Assembly: GCF_040183065.1 (NCBI RefSeq)
Contig: NC_091117.1
Span: 108,740,001-108,804,000, forward strand
Source of the DNA: Periplaneta americana
Lineage: Eukaryota > Arthropoda > Insecta > Blattodea > Blattidae
Reading direction: 5' to 3'
DNA length: 64,000 bases
Part shown: piece after piece, positions 31,320-42,290 of the stretch
Numbering within the stretch: position 1 is the first letter of the stretch
Layout of the letters: each line of letters begins with the position of its first letter
The notes under the pieces: generated by a model
Seen by the model: the letters and a program-made list of their open reading frames with translations, nothing else
The model's database searches: none
Told to the model about the DNA's origin: nothing
Made by a program: the position numbers and the translations under genes

Positions 31320-32614
31320 CGAGGCGCATCCAGAAAGTAAGTTTCCCGATTTTTTCCCCTTGAAAGTAAACGTAATTAGCCGTGTCAATTGCGCATGCGT
31401 AAAAGATCTATGACGTATTAATCATATGCCAGCCGGACAGATCCCGCCTGGTGCCAGTAGCGTGGCAGCAGTGGTCCGAAATGGAAGCCTGCGAGGTTCG
31501 GTCTGTGATAAAGTTCTTTAATGCACAAAGCATTGCGCCAATTGAAATTCATCGGCAGCTCTGTCAGGTCTATGGGCCGAACATCATGAGTAAGCAGATG
31601 GTACGTCGCTGGTGTAGGCAGTTTTCCGAAGGTCGTCAAAGTGTCCATGATGAAGAGCGCAGTGGGCGACCGTCCCTCATCAATGATGATCGTGTTGAGC
31701 TGGTGCGGCAGTGCATCATGGAGAACAGTCGCTTCACGATTACGGAGCTGAGCAGCCATTTTCCGCAGATAACGCGATCCTTGTTGCATGAGATTGTCAC
31801 TAAACACCTGCTGTTCAAAAAAGTGTGTGCCAGGTGGGTGCCGAAAAACCTGACACCCGAACACAAAATGCAACGTTTAGGAACAGCACTGACATTTCTG
31901 CAACTGTATCACGATGATGGCGACGAGTTCCTCGACAGGATGAGACTTGGATTTCGCACTTCACCCCGGAAACCAAGCAGCAGTCAATGCATTGGCGGCA
32001 TAGTGGATCTCCGGTCAGGACGAAATTCAAACAGACGCTGTCAGTACGGAAAGTGATGTGCACGGTGTTCTGGGACAGGTAGGGCATTCTGCTCATTGAC
32101 ATCCTTCCAAGAGGTGAAACAGTGAACGCTGACCGTTACTGTGAAACACTGCGAAAATTGAGACGTGCCATTCAAAACAAGAGGCGTGGAATGCTTACTG
32201 CAGGTGTTGTGCTCCTCCATGACAATGCTCGTCCACATACGGCTCGGCGCACAGCAGCTGTTTTGACAGAATTTGGCTGGGAGTTGTTTGATCACCCACC
32301 CTACAGTCCTGATCTTGCTCCCAGCGATTTTCACGTTTTCTTGCACCTCAAGAAATTCCTGTCCTCCGATGAGCGTTTTGGCAACGACGAAGATCTAAAG
32401 ACGTCTGTCACACGCTGGTTCCATTCACAGGCGGCAGAGTTCTACGACAGAGGGATACAAAAGTTGATCCCACGATACCACAAGTGTCTGAATTCTGATG
32501 GTGGCTATGTTGAAAAATAGCTGAAACATTGCTGTACCTGTTGCCAATAAATGTTTTCCTGAAATTGTGTGTTCTTTAAAAAAATAGGGAAACTTACTTT
32601 CTGGATGCGCCTCG
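31320..32614 (+). mobile_element. mariner element (DD34D), TA target duplication
   Basis: The ends CGAGGCGCATCCAGAAAGTA (31,320) and TACTTTCTGGATGCGCCTCG (ending 32,614) are perfect inverted repeats. They continue to AGTTTCCC and are flanked by TA on both sides (31,318-31,319; 32,615-32,616). At 1,295 bp it has the standard mariner length. The transposase is disrupted. Confidence 0.97.
31481..32520 (+). pseudogene. mariner transposase pseudogene
   Basis: The N-terminal helix-turn-helix region is intact (EVRSVIKFFNAQSIAPIEIH, MVRRWCRQFSEGR, HDEERSGRPSLINDD, WVPKNLTPEHKMQRL). At about 31,940 a deletion of roughly 13 bases removes the IVTGD block with the first catalytic Asp and shifts the frame (FLDR then MRLGFRTS instead of DETWISHFTPE). 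After the shift the protein resumes (VMCTVFWDR, a TAG stop near 32,080, GILLIDILPRGETVNADRYC), with VLLHDNARPHTARR (second Asp), YSPDLAPSDFHVF (third Asp, 34 residues apart) and the normal C-terminus at 32,520. Close to full length (about 345 residues) but inactive. Confidence 0.95.
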
Positions 32615-32897
32615 TAATTCCAGTTCCAAATTAAAGTCCATTAAAGCACTTAATATACAAGGTGTGCCGTTTATTTTCCGGCACTCTGTTTTCTGTATTG
32701 ATTTCTTTTCTCCTTTCCTTACTTCCTTGTTTTAGTTTCTATTTTTTTTAATAGATGGCGTTTTCTTATCCGCCATTTTCTGTCCAATTTCTTTATTGTA
32801 TAAAGAGCGAGTTTATTTCTTTTATGAACTATTTTTTAATTGGTCATTAATCCTATCTTGTTCCTCATTGGTCATGGATGATTTAAAAAATTTTATC

Positions 32898-33060
32898 TGT
32901 TACGGTCGTCTTCCCGGACGCACGGGATGCGGAGCTTGAGTTCAGTGACTGACTGGCGCCCGAACGAGAAACTTGGTATCCAGCCTGAGGGAGACGGCTG
33001 CAGCGCCGAGTTATCTGGATACCGACATTACAACCTGGCATAGTGACTTGGTATGGACAG
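32898..33060 (+). promoter_or_regulatory. Possible LTR-retroelement primer-binding site and leader
   Basis: TGGCGCCCGAACGAGAAAC at 32,954 looks like a primer-binding site for a tRNA-Lys-type primer. It follows TTCA (possible LTR end at 32,944) and a TATAAAGAGCG box about 150 bases upstream. After it, GGTATCCAG and CTGGATACC form a 9-bp stem about 40 bases apart. No gag or second LTR follows. An LTR start is uncertain (TGTTACGG at about 32,898, or further upstream). This would be the remnant of an LTR element's 5' end; chance similarity cannot be excluded. Confidence 0.35.
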
Positions 33061-33645
33061 GCGCGGCCTGATCCAAGGATTTTGAACTCTTTGTACTACT
33101 GCCTGACGCAAAGACGTTTTATGGTTTAATCTAGACCAAGAGGAGTAGAATAGAAGAGAGGGGCTCAAGAGGCGGATTAAGTGTAATCTGTCAAGAAGCT
33201 TCTTTTTACCAGCAGTGGAGCGCCACATGCACAAAAATGGCGGTATTTTCAAACGACTTCCTGCACCGAAAATAGCGGCAATTTCAAAATACTTCTTTGC
33301 ACATTCCCATTACATTCATATTAACATGAATGTTTGAAATGTAACCATCCCTATTACAATTCCCTTCTTTTTTTTTAAGATCTTTAGCCAGAAACCTTTT
33401 TTGTAAATTACAATACCATAAGTGTTTTCAGAACGAGATATCTCATGAAGTAGAATAGTAGACGTAGGAAACGGACTGTGAAATTGGAAATGATTTAGAC
33501 ATGACCAAGCAAATCTGTTATGTTGGAATGTATCAGATTTATTTATTAACAATATTTCATTTTGTACATAAACACAAAGGTCTTTATTGAAATTAACTGT
33601 TTGATGTTTTACTGTAATAGAGAAAAGATCGTGAGCTCACGATAG

Positions 33646-33648
<3 letters not shown>
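33061..33648. other. No gene seen
   Basis: No recognisable coding sequence. A poly-T stretch lies at about 33,368. Confidence 0.4.

Positions 33649-33692
<44 letters not shown>
33649..33692. repeat. (TA)n microsatellite
   Basis: About 22 uninterrupted AT/TA units. From 33,700 to 35,105 there is AT-rich sequence without a recognised gene. Two stretches (about 33,960-34,100 and 34,215-34,440) share phrases such as AATGACATTATG(T/C)CAGTTTGT and TGTGGGGAATATT, so they are diverged direct repeats of each other. Confidence 0.9.
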
Positions 33693-33703
<11 letters not shown>

Positions 33704-35109
33704 CATAGTAGTAAATGTTACACAAAGAAAAAAATCATACCTAAACATTCTTAACACTCTACATATTTATTAATGAAGTAATCTCTGCTCTTTGAAGTCA
33801 GCTAACCGCTTAATTTCCTGATATTTTCAGATATACTACCATAAGTTATTATGGAAAATAATTTCAAATCACCCTTAGTAGAAATTGGAGTCTACAATGC
33901 TGTGTTCTTATTGTCTCCAAATAAGTAGCTATAATGTGTAAAGTCTTCTGGTTACATTGAAGGCAATCATGCACAAATATTTTTTTAAGATTAACACTTA
34001 ATGACATTATGTCAGTTTGTTCATGAACTTCTACATTACATTTTGGACTATATGTGGGGAATATTGGAAAATATTGTATTCACTAGTGTAACTTTGTGTT
34101 CAAACATTACGAACATTAGTGTTGTAGTTAGTTAATTTAAGTTCCATTTCTCTGAGAAACACAAATATAACAAACTGAAGACATAAAATCATACACAGTA
34201 CATGATAAACATAAAATTAAAACAATAAAAATTAATATTTAATGACATTATGCCAGTTTGTCTGTAAACTTCAACATGAAATTTTAAGCTGTCTGTGGGG
34301 AATATTAGAGAGTAGAGTAAGAGAGTTAATGGGTTTATTGCCAAAAACTCAGCATTTGTTGATTTCAGTTAAATTGTACAGGTTTAAGAATTCCAACGTA
34401 CATGTAGCACCTACTACTGTATTTATTTCCTCAATGGCATAATTTGTCATTTAATATGAAAATATTCTAAATGCTAGTGCAGAATACAATAACTTTATGT
34501 TCCAACATTGCGATTATGGTAAATAGAGTCTACAGTACATTTCACAGGCTTTGTTGAAATATGCCAACAACATAGGTCCTGTGTTTGATATTATGATGTT
34601 ATTTCAAGAAAAAAAATATATATTATTGCCTTGAGTTACTTCGTATTGTAGTTAATTTAGGTTCCTTTTGTTTGAGAAAAATACCAAATCATAACAAGAA
34701 ACATAATGTAACAAAAATACAAGAACAATACAAAATAGCAATAAATAGCAACTAAAATTATACATGCAAAAATCTTAAATCAAAAATACACAAAGAAAAC
34801 ATAGTCATTTGGCCATAATACCACAGTATCAGTAAATGTGCACATCACTTTTCTGCATCCAGTTTCACAAGCACATTAGGTGCAAAACTTCTCACATCTG
34901 CAGTTCTCGTTGACATGAAGAAGAGGAGTGCCAGCGAAGATAAAGTTGTATTTGAAAAGTAATGTTAATATTATTTTACATATACAATCCTGCAGACAAT
35001 CCTCTCGTTCATGATTTGTACAGGAATGTCCCTGGTTAACAGAATTCAAATGTAAAGCCCTTAATATCTACTTACACAGTACAAGTGAAACAGAATTGTT
35101 AGAAAATTA

Positions 35110-35460
35110 TTGAGTATTCCTTGTAAAGCCACTCTTCTACGAAAGTTTGCCTTATATACAAATGATGTTGGGTTTTGTGAGAAAATACTGGATAAGCTAA
35201 AATATGCTTGTGACAAAATGAGTGACATAGATGAGCTGTGCTGTCTCATATGCGATGAAATACCACTAAAATCAGCTTGGCTTGTAACAATAATGATGAT
35301 TTTGTTGATGGGTTTCAAAGATTTGAAAAACACTTGTCAGGTAAACCTGCAAATCAGATGCTTGTGTCTATGGTGAGTAGTCTATGTCTTTATTACAAGC
35401 AGGTAATGAATTACTTCTTAGCAAATTCTGCTACTCCTGATATATGTTCAATAGTGCAAC
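35110..35460 (+). pseudogene. P-transposase-like fragment, plus strand (family 2)
   Basis: The plus strand encodes IPCKATLLRKFALYTNDVGF, ILDKLKYACDKMSDIDELCC and LICDEIPLK (catalytic DE of the P-element transposase core). After a frame change it reads DDFVDGFQRFEKHLSGKPAN and QMLVSMVSSLCLYYKQVMNY, the ANHxLVFMVRGL...W.QP.xYF block of THAP9/P transposases. It ends at about 35,460, where the inverted partner begins. This family differs clearly from copies A-C. Confidence 0.65.
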
Positions 35461-35975
35461 ACGGACATTAAACCATTTAGTTGCTGCAGACATTTATTGC
35501 TTGTCAACACTGCTTTTAAAGATATTTCATCCCACATAAGGCAACCTACTTTGTCAGTGTGAGTCATCTTACTACAGGCATTCCTTAGTATGTCGAATAA
35601 TTTGTCACTAAAACCAACATCAGTGGTATACTTTCGCAAAACTCTAAGCAATGTAGCCTTAGAAGGGAAATTTAATAACTTCCTAATCATTCTATAGGCA
35701 CTTGGGCTCTGTTAATAAATATTAAGAGCCTTTGCTTTCAATTCCGGTGACCACCGAACTCTCTGTACATACCTTGCATTTGAGGAGACACAATTTTTTA
35801 CCAATTCATATAATGGCCCGGGAACCTTCTTCCTTAAAGTTGCAAGGGCAATGTCAATCTTCAGATCTCTCTGTGTAGTCTTGAGGACTCTTCCTCTAAG
35901 ATGATGCAGTTGTACTCGAAGACTGCAAATTTTCCTCCTCTTCAGTGTTACTATCGGTGTGGCCGTGGTTTGCAT
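35460..35975 (-). pseudogene. P-transposase-like fragment, minus strand (family 2)
   Basis: The minus strand from 35,975 encodes a basic coiled-coil segment (KRRKICSLRVQLHHLRGRVL), VPGPLYELVKNCVSSNAR, RWSPELKAKALNIY, a stop, PSAYRMIRKLLNFPSKATLL, TDVGFSDKLFDILRN and LMWDEISLK, all in P-element/THAP9 transposase order. The THAP finger itself is not seen upstream: 35,976-36,060 is a GC-richer, G-run sequence. It meets the plus-strand fragment tail to tail at about 35,460. The two share the K-A-T-L-L, T-x-D-V-G-F and W/CDEI-LK motifs but are diverged, so this is not a recent inverted duplication. Confidence 0.65.
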
Positions 35976-37651
35976 TCTTGGGGGCTCCCCAGCCTCTTCT
36001 CACTGCCTCTCCTCTCTTGGGGGGGTCACCAGCCTCTCTGGCGGGGGTCCTCTGTTTCTTCCCGTACAAAATAAAACAACCAAAAGGTTACAATTATGAA
36101 CTGACAGCAAGAGTAAGTAGTCCTGTACCACCAAGGATAGAGGTTACAATTGAAGCGTTGGGCCGAATAATGGTTTATGTTACAATTTTTGCCATTATAC
36201 TTTATCTTAGAATGTTATCAAGTTATTTCGTTTCAGGAACAGATTTGCGGAAATTCTTTCAAGATGTGCTCACAGCTTGCTCTTGATGTCAGAAAGGAAC
36301 AGTTTAAAATGTGTTACTCTCTTATAGTCAACATTTAAAAACTGTGTTTGTCATTGTCTTCATTATTATTCTGTTCATAATGTTACAAACTTCTCCGATG
36401 TGTAATATGACTTTCAGTAACATACAATCTATACTTTGCTTAGTGTACAAAACATATTGATGGAATAACGGTGTATGTTGCCCGTCCAATAGTAAATTAT
36501 TTATGAGTGGAATGACGATGTAACATTTTCGTTCCTCCTGCCCAGTTAGCAGATTGCAATACAGACCATTATTCGCCCCAAAGCTTTAATTATGGGATCT
36601 ACTTAGCCTGATACTTCACTATTTGTGTGAATGGCTTTTCTTTATGTATTCATTCACAATTTGCAATTACGACAGAATTTATAGGTATAGATATGAAGCA
36701 CTGAAATTGCATAATATAAAAGGCTTGCAGTTACTTAGGTAAGTTACCTTGACCATTGGAGATAGCTTCAACTTTGCAAGGTATGGCTCCCGAAAGCTGT
36801 TGTGCAGTTTGTTGGGCTCTTTAACCATCAGATCTTATATGCCCAATGCTTCTAGGCATGCCTTGCATCTGAAAAAAATTTAAATAAAGTGTAAAATAAA
36901 TATAAATTATGAGCACAGGAAAACAATTTCATGGCACTTAATAAAATCACTTTGAGAACCAAGAAAAATTAAAATAAACACCTCCAGTCAGCTTCACGTT
37001 AAAATACTAATTATCTCACCATTTCTATTTTAGGCCTAATTTTGGTCCAGGAAAAAATTCATGTTTAAAGACAACATTTGTAAAAATACAATGTAGGCGA
37101 AACAAAAAATAAAATAAAATATAGGTGGATAAAATATGTCATAAAATGGTTTAAATATAAGCTACATAATCATAGCTCACTGCAGCTGTTCCCTTTCACT
37201 TTATAGGCTATTAGAGTGATTTTATAAAGTGCCACGAAGTCATGTTCCTGTGCTTACGGTAATTTCATACACATATACAGTATAGCCTATATAACATTTA
37301 ATTATATCATAAATAGACTTGTATTATTATTATCACTATTATTATTATTGCAATTTATTATTATAAATATTACTATTATTTTTATAATAAATGTTATAAA
37401 TATGTAAAGGTCTCAAGTAATAATACCACGCGAGGAATATTCAAGGAAAGGGTCTATTACTCAATTTTTTTCTATTGGAATATTGAAACTCCGGTACCAA
37501 GCTGCACACGACACGACGTGGTTTGCTGCAATTTTATTGGTTATATTCAGTGTTTGAAATAACTTTTTTTCTCCCGTGTGTGGTGCGCAAAACAGCAAAG
37601 TTTCTCCTGCACTGTATAAAAAGCTTCGAAAATAAAAACAAAAAATGCATC

Positions 37652-37655
<4 letters not shown>
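35976..37655. other. No gene recognised
   Basis: 36,281-37,500 is AT-rich with no coding motif. Near 37,320-37,390 a degenerate (ATT)n stretch occurs. A 113-codon open frame at 35,945-36,286 is not convincing. Confidence 0.4.

Positions 37656-37728
<73 letters not shown>
37656..37728. repeat. (TA)n microsatellite
   Basis: About 36 TA units. The tyrosine/isoleucine frames across it are artefacts. Confidence 0.97.
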
Positions 37729-37729
<1 letters not shown>

Positions 37730-38615
37730 TATCAATAAAAATAATAATAAAAGTCTGTTAATATGTAACTAGATGTTACAAATTCTGTATATGTGTGTAT
37801 GAATTAATATCTGATAACCTAACCTATATAATTTAAAATGATGCACGTGGCTAGCAAAATTTACAAGTATATCAAATTAGTTATAAGTGATAACATTGCT
37901 ACATATTGTAAATGATAACTCACCTCGTCACTATCCCAGGTATTTTGAAGAAACATTTCGAGTGGTGACTACTCTTCTTACTTCCGCAGTACGGATATTC
38001 GCATTTAATTCGTCCAGCCATCCTTCCCTCGCCTAGGCAAGAAAATTCAATATGTCTTCTTCTTCAGTTCTTGAAATACGGCAAGAAATTGTTCCAGGAC
38101 TAACAACTTAAACCAAGAGCACGCAAGTTCATTCTCCATTTCCAGGAGTCTAAAATCAGTGACGGAATGTTGGTAAGAGGCGATGTTAGCGCTCATCGTG
38201 GCAGTGCCATAGAATTAACAGCGATTAACCAGGACCTCCTATATTACCGGACCTGACACTGGCATCCAAGATGGCGGCCGGAAGAGGGATTTCGTAGATT
38301 GCAATGAGTTAAAATAAATACGGCATTGATAAGATTATTTTAACAAAATTCTCAATGAAACAATTAATAATAAAGTTCCTTACCTACATAAATGAACATA
38401 GGTATAAACTCCAGAATATGGATTGCACCCTTTCCCTCTTACTTCAAAATTCCAACTTCGTGCACACAAAATAAATTATTGGCACTGAAAAGTGCCTTTT
38501 CGTAAATACAATGATGTGCATTAGACAAACCCAGACAAATCTGCTCTTTTTAGTATTTTAAGACATAATTTGGTAGTTGCAATCCATGTTCTAAAATTTT
38601 CCCCTTCAATACGTT

Positions 38616-38902
38616 TGTAAAACGCGCCAGGGCGAGTGCCTGCTGTTTCCAACAGGTGGCAGCACGCACAAGGCGCGAAGGAGTCGGGCATCGGATGGAC
38701 GGCAGGTGGCAGCAGGAAGGGGGCACGCGGAGAAGTGGCGGGCATCGTCTCGTCCACTTGGTTGAGAGGTGTGCTCGCAGGAAGGTGTGATTGGGAGACA
38801 AGAGCAAGGGGAAGCACGACTATACTCGTGGAGATTAGAAACAGCCAAGTATTGCGTGTGATAGAAAATAAACTACAGGCGTGTTTTAAAGGTGTACTAA
38901 CA
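38616..38902 (+). repeat. 5' LTR
   Basis: Begins TGTAAAACGCGCCAGGGCG and ends GGTGTACTAACA. About 98% identical to the 3' copy, so the insertion is recent compared with the other elements here. Confidence 0.93.
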
Positions 38903-39023
38903 ATTCAGAAGTGGGATATATCTGCGTGTCAGTCAAAGAAAAGCTACTAGGTGAGTTAGCTAAAGGCGATACTAACACGTGGTAATCTCGTTCTTTGGTG
39001 AAATCTCTAAGGTGCTGTAAGAG

Positions 39024-40000
39024 ATGGCGAGTAATCTAAACCAGGTTGAGGATAGCGTGCTGGATTACGAAATGGAGGTCGGGGACCGAGAATCGAGCCC
39101 CGATTCCGTGGCGTTTTCGTCATCTGGCACGTGCAGGGACCACGTGGACCGGAGCGTCGCGTCTCTGGAAGACGACGCACCGGCAGCGGATCCGGTCCAA
39201 TTGGCGGTGGCCCACATCCTCAACCAAGGGGATGTTGCCAGGGCGATTCAGAGCATGATGCAAGAGCAGGCGGCCCGTATCCTCAAGGAGGTAGAGGAAC
39301 GGGCGCAGGCTACCTTGCGTCATGTGACTGTTCGCCAACCTGAGGCTGGAGGCGCCAGCAAAGGGGCAGCAAAGAAGAGGAGTCCCGGAAGGCCAAACAG
39401 TAGCGCACGTGGGCGGTGCTGTAGAGAGAGCACCTCGTGTGGAAGTGCGGCCAGCAGCTCTAGGGGGTCATCGCGCCCTACGGCGAGAGCAGGGGGAGAA
39501 CTTGTCGATGCTTTCGATCCAGACGATTGTGAGTGTAACGTCGATCGTTGGCTCAACAATATCGACCAGCTGGGCCGCATCCATGACTGGAGCGATTATG
39601 AGAGGGCGTTCTTCATGCAGGCGAAACTCCGAGGTGGGGCGAAGGCCTGGTATAATCGCCTGGATGATTACGACATCTCGTGGCCCGAGTGGAAGAAGGC
39701 ATTGAGGCGCGCCTTTCCACGGCAGCATGACTTCGGCGAGTCATTGGAGGAACTGGTAGCGAGGCGCAAGCTACCAGATGAGACCATGACGAAATATTAC
39801 CACGCCAAGCTTGCTCTGTGCGAGAGGTGCGCATCAAGGGCGAGGATGCCATCTCCTGCATCATCAGGGGACTTCCGCTAGAGCTCCAGGGGAACGCGCG
39901 TGCTTACAAGTGTAAGACTCCAGACGAACTCTACTCTGGCTTCCTGAGTACGATGGACAGCTACCGGGAGAGTGGACGATCCCAAGGAGAGGCGAAGAGG
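39024..40000 (+). pseudogene. gag of the LTR element, frameshifted
   Basis: From ATG 39,024: an acidic N-terminus, an Arg/Ser-rich linker (about residues 115-160), then the capsid-like retrotransposon gag domain with FDPDDCECNVDRWLNNIDQL, ERAFFMQAKLRGGAKAWYNR, LDDYDISWPEWKKALRRAFP and LPDETMTKYYHAKLALCER. A frameshift near 39,830 moves it to another frame (IKGEDAISCIIRGLPLELQG, DELYSGFLSTMDSYRE), which ends at the deletion junction near 40,000. No zinc knuckle remains. Confidence 0.88.
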
Positions 40001-40002
40001 CG

Positions 40003-40638
40003 GTGCACGGAGACTGGGGTGTGCGGCATGTGCTGAATGCTATTGCCACACCCAGGGCGAATGGTCAGGTGGAAAGACAGAATCGCACTATACTCAATGC
40101 GATTGGGGCGAGCACAGAGTGTGAATCACGGTGGGATGAGAAGCTAAGTGAGATTGTGTGGGGCATGAACCGCTGTGTCAACAGCAGTACTGTTTTTCTC
40201 CTGCACAGCTCATGTTTTCTCACCAAGGCGGACCTGTCTGGTGGAGTACAGGAAGTCAATATGGCAGAAGAGGGCGAAACATTTGAGGACATTCAGCAGG
40301 CGGTCCTCAGGCGTAGGGACAAGGCGGCAGAGAACCTGACCAAGGTGGAAAGGGCGATGAAAGCGCGCTATGACCGAGGGCGGAAGGTCGCAAATCAGTA
40401 TCAGGTAGGTGATCTGGTGCTATGGCGAGAGGCGAACACGTGTTCTGGCGAAAAGGGAGTCAAACTCAAGTTGTTGAACAAGTATGGTGGTCCGTACAGG
40501 GTTTCCAAGGTGCTAGGAAATGACAGGTATCAGGTGAGTGCTGTCAAAGACATGCGGGGATACCGCAACTTTTCAGGCGGTATCACAGCTCAGTTCCTGG
40601 AGGTGAACCAGGAGACAATGGTGACGAGGAGACTTTGA
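40003..40638 (+). pseudogene. Integrase C-terminal remnant of the LTR element
   Basis: It starts within the integrase core at WGVRHVLNAIATPRANGQVE (the ATPRANGQVER block before the catalytic Glu), then WDEKLSEIVWGMNRCVNSST, the helical KVERAMKARYDRGRK part and the chromatin-side YQVGDLVLWRE...LLNKYGGPYRVSKVLGNDRY domain. The open frame lasts 211 codons because the deletion joined gag and integrase near 40,000. There is no start context; it could only be expressed as a read-through. Confidence 0.88.
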
Positions 40639-40713
40639 CTGACAGACAGGACTTGATTGACCTGCTGGAGAGTTGAGAATTAATGGGGACATTAATTTTG
40701 CAGGATGGCCGAA

Positions 40714-40999
40714 TGTAAAACGCGCCAGGGCGAGTGCCTGCTGTTTCCAACAGGTGGCAGCACGCACAAGGCGCGAAGGAGTCGGGCATCGGATGGACGG
40801 CAGGTGGCAGCAGGAGGGGGTACGCGGAGAAGTGGCGGGCATCGTCTCGTCCACTTGGTTGAGAGGTGTGCTCGCAGGAAGGTGTGATTAGGAGACAAGA
40901 GCAAGGGGAAGCAGGACTATACTCGTGGAGATTAGAGACAGCCAAGTATTGCGTGTGATAGAAAATAAACTACAGGCGTGTTTTAAAGGTGTACTAACA
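40714..40999 (+). repeat. 3' LTR
   Basis: Same start and end as the 5' LTR. Differences include one single-base indel in the AGGAAGGGGG stretch and about four substitutions. A polypurine tract before it is weak (CAGGATGGCCGAA). Confidence 0.93.
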
Positions 41000-41225
41000 C
41001 GTTATTGTATTATTCAGATTTGTGAGGAAATAGAAGACAGTAATACAATACTGAATAGCTGCTACTTCAGGATTTAGGAAATCTTACCTGGATTATACAA
41101 ATAGATTTCATCAGCAACTGGAAATTATATAATATGGAGTCCTGTCTTCCTAGTCACTAAACTTTGTCACTGTATTCACTGAGAGTGGTTAAAATAAAAC
41201 TAGATATTCACTACCTACAGTTTAA

Positions 41226-41900
41226 CACTGTGCCCACTGATGTTTATTTAGAATGCAATGGCACTATTCACTATATCCACTGATGTTGATTCAGAATGAA
41301 ATGACACTATTCACTGTAGTTTCTCACTATATCCACTGATGTTGATTCAGAATGAAATGACATTATTCACTGTAGTTTCTCACTGTATCCACTGATGCTG
41401 ATTCGGAATGAAATGGCACTATTCACTGTAGTTTCTCACTATATCCACTGATGTCGATTCAGAATGAAATGACACTATTCACTGTAGTTTCTCACTGTAT
41501 CCACTGATGTTGATTCAGAATGAAATGACACTAATCACTGTAGTTTCTCACTATATCCACTGATGTCGATTCAGAATGAAATGACACTATTCACTGTAAT
41601 TTCTCACTATATATCCACTGATGTTGATTCAGAATGAAATGACACTATTCACTGTAGTTTCTCACTGTATCCACTGATGCTGATTCAGAATGAAATGACA
41701 CTATTCACTATAGCTTATCACTGTAATATCCACTTATACATAGGCCTACACAAGGGATTAGACAGGCTGAAAACTAAAAACGATGAAGAATTCACAGCTT
41801 GGAGAGCACAGCACTGTAATTTATTTCTCACTGTATCCACTAATGTTGATTCAGAATGAAATGACACTATTCACTATAGCTTATCACTGTAATATCCACT
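41226..41900. repeat. 56-bp minisatellite, copy A (~10 units)
   Basis: Units contain TCACTGTAGTTTCTCACTAT and ATCCACTGATGTTGATTCAG and end in GAATGAAATGACACTAT. About 10 units occur, the last separated by a local duplication of about 155 bp (41,705-41,815 repeated at 41,866-41,980). ATCCACTTAT motifs lie at both boundaries of that duplication. Confidence 0.9.
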
Positions 41901-41979
41901 TATACATACACAAGGGATCAGATAGGCTGTACCTGTACAACTAAAAACGATGAAGAATTCACGGCTTGGAGAGCACAGC

Positions 41980-42290
41980 AGCCTATTTTTTGAACTTGGA
42001 ACACTTTCGTTGGGTTTTATTTTTGTTTTTCAATGCCTGCTTTTCATTTTGGACCTTGCAGTAATTATTAATAAATAAGTTGGCCAAAACCTTGCTGCAC
42101 TTCACTGCTAGTTTTCTTACCACTGAGTTGTTGGGTTGGGGTAAAATATTCACGATGAATGCTTCTTGTCCACTTATCCCTTAAATCTATATCTTTTGGA
42201 AACAAAAATACATGTACAAACGGACTTTCTTTATTGTAATTCGATTTGCAACCTGGGACACTACACGTGTGAGGCGTTTTAAGATTAACA
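41980..42290 (-). pseudogene. Copy A: THAP start fused by deletion to transposase C-terminus
   Basis: On the minus strand the THAP segment starts at 42,276, where the ATG of copy B is ACG, so the start codon is lost. It keeps CSVPGCKSN and FVHVFLFPKD, then breaks after NNSV (about 42,106) and joins sequence encoding RKLAVKCSKVLAN and the lysine-rich end KCSKFKK. Relative to copy B, about 49,973 to 52,573 is missing. The C-x2-H half of the zinc site is lost, and a 1-bp insertion shifts the frame just before the junction. No product expected. Confidence 0.85.

Larger units (their letters stand above)
38616..40999 (+). mobile_element. Ty3/gypsy-like LTR retroelement, internally deleted
   Basis: Two LTRs of about 287 bp (38,616-38,902 and 40,714-40,999), each TG...CA, differ at about five positions. 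CGTT flanks both sides (38,612-38,615 and 41,000-41,003), a 4-bp target duplication. The internal 1.8 kb holds gag and the C-terminal part of integrase; protease, RT, RNase H and most of integrase are absent. No tRNA-type primer site directly abuts the LTR; TGGGATATATC begins 10 bases in. It is inserted in P-like copy A. Confidence 0.95.

Noticed and set aside
39046-39864. Several overlapping frames in both directions over gag
   Set aside because: GC-rich gag sequence leaves alternative frames open; only the 39,024 frame has the gag domain.
41226-41900. CRISPR-like array
   Set aside because: The 56-bp units are head-to-tail without unique spacers, in a eukaryotic transposon; it is a minisatellite.
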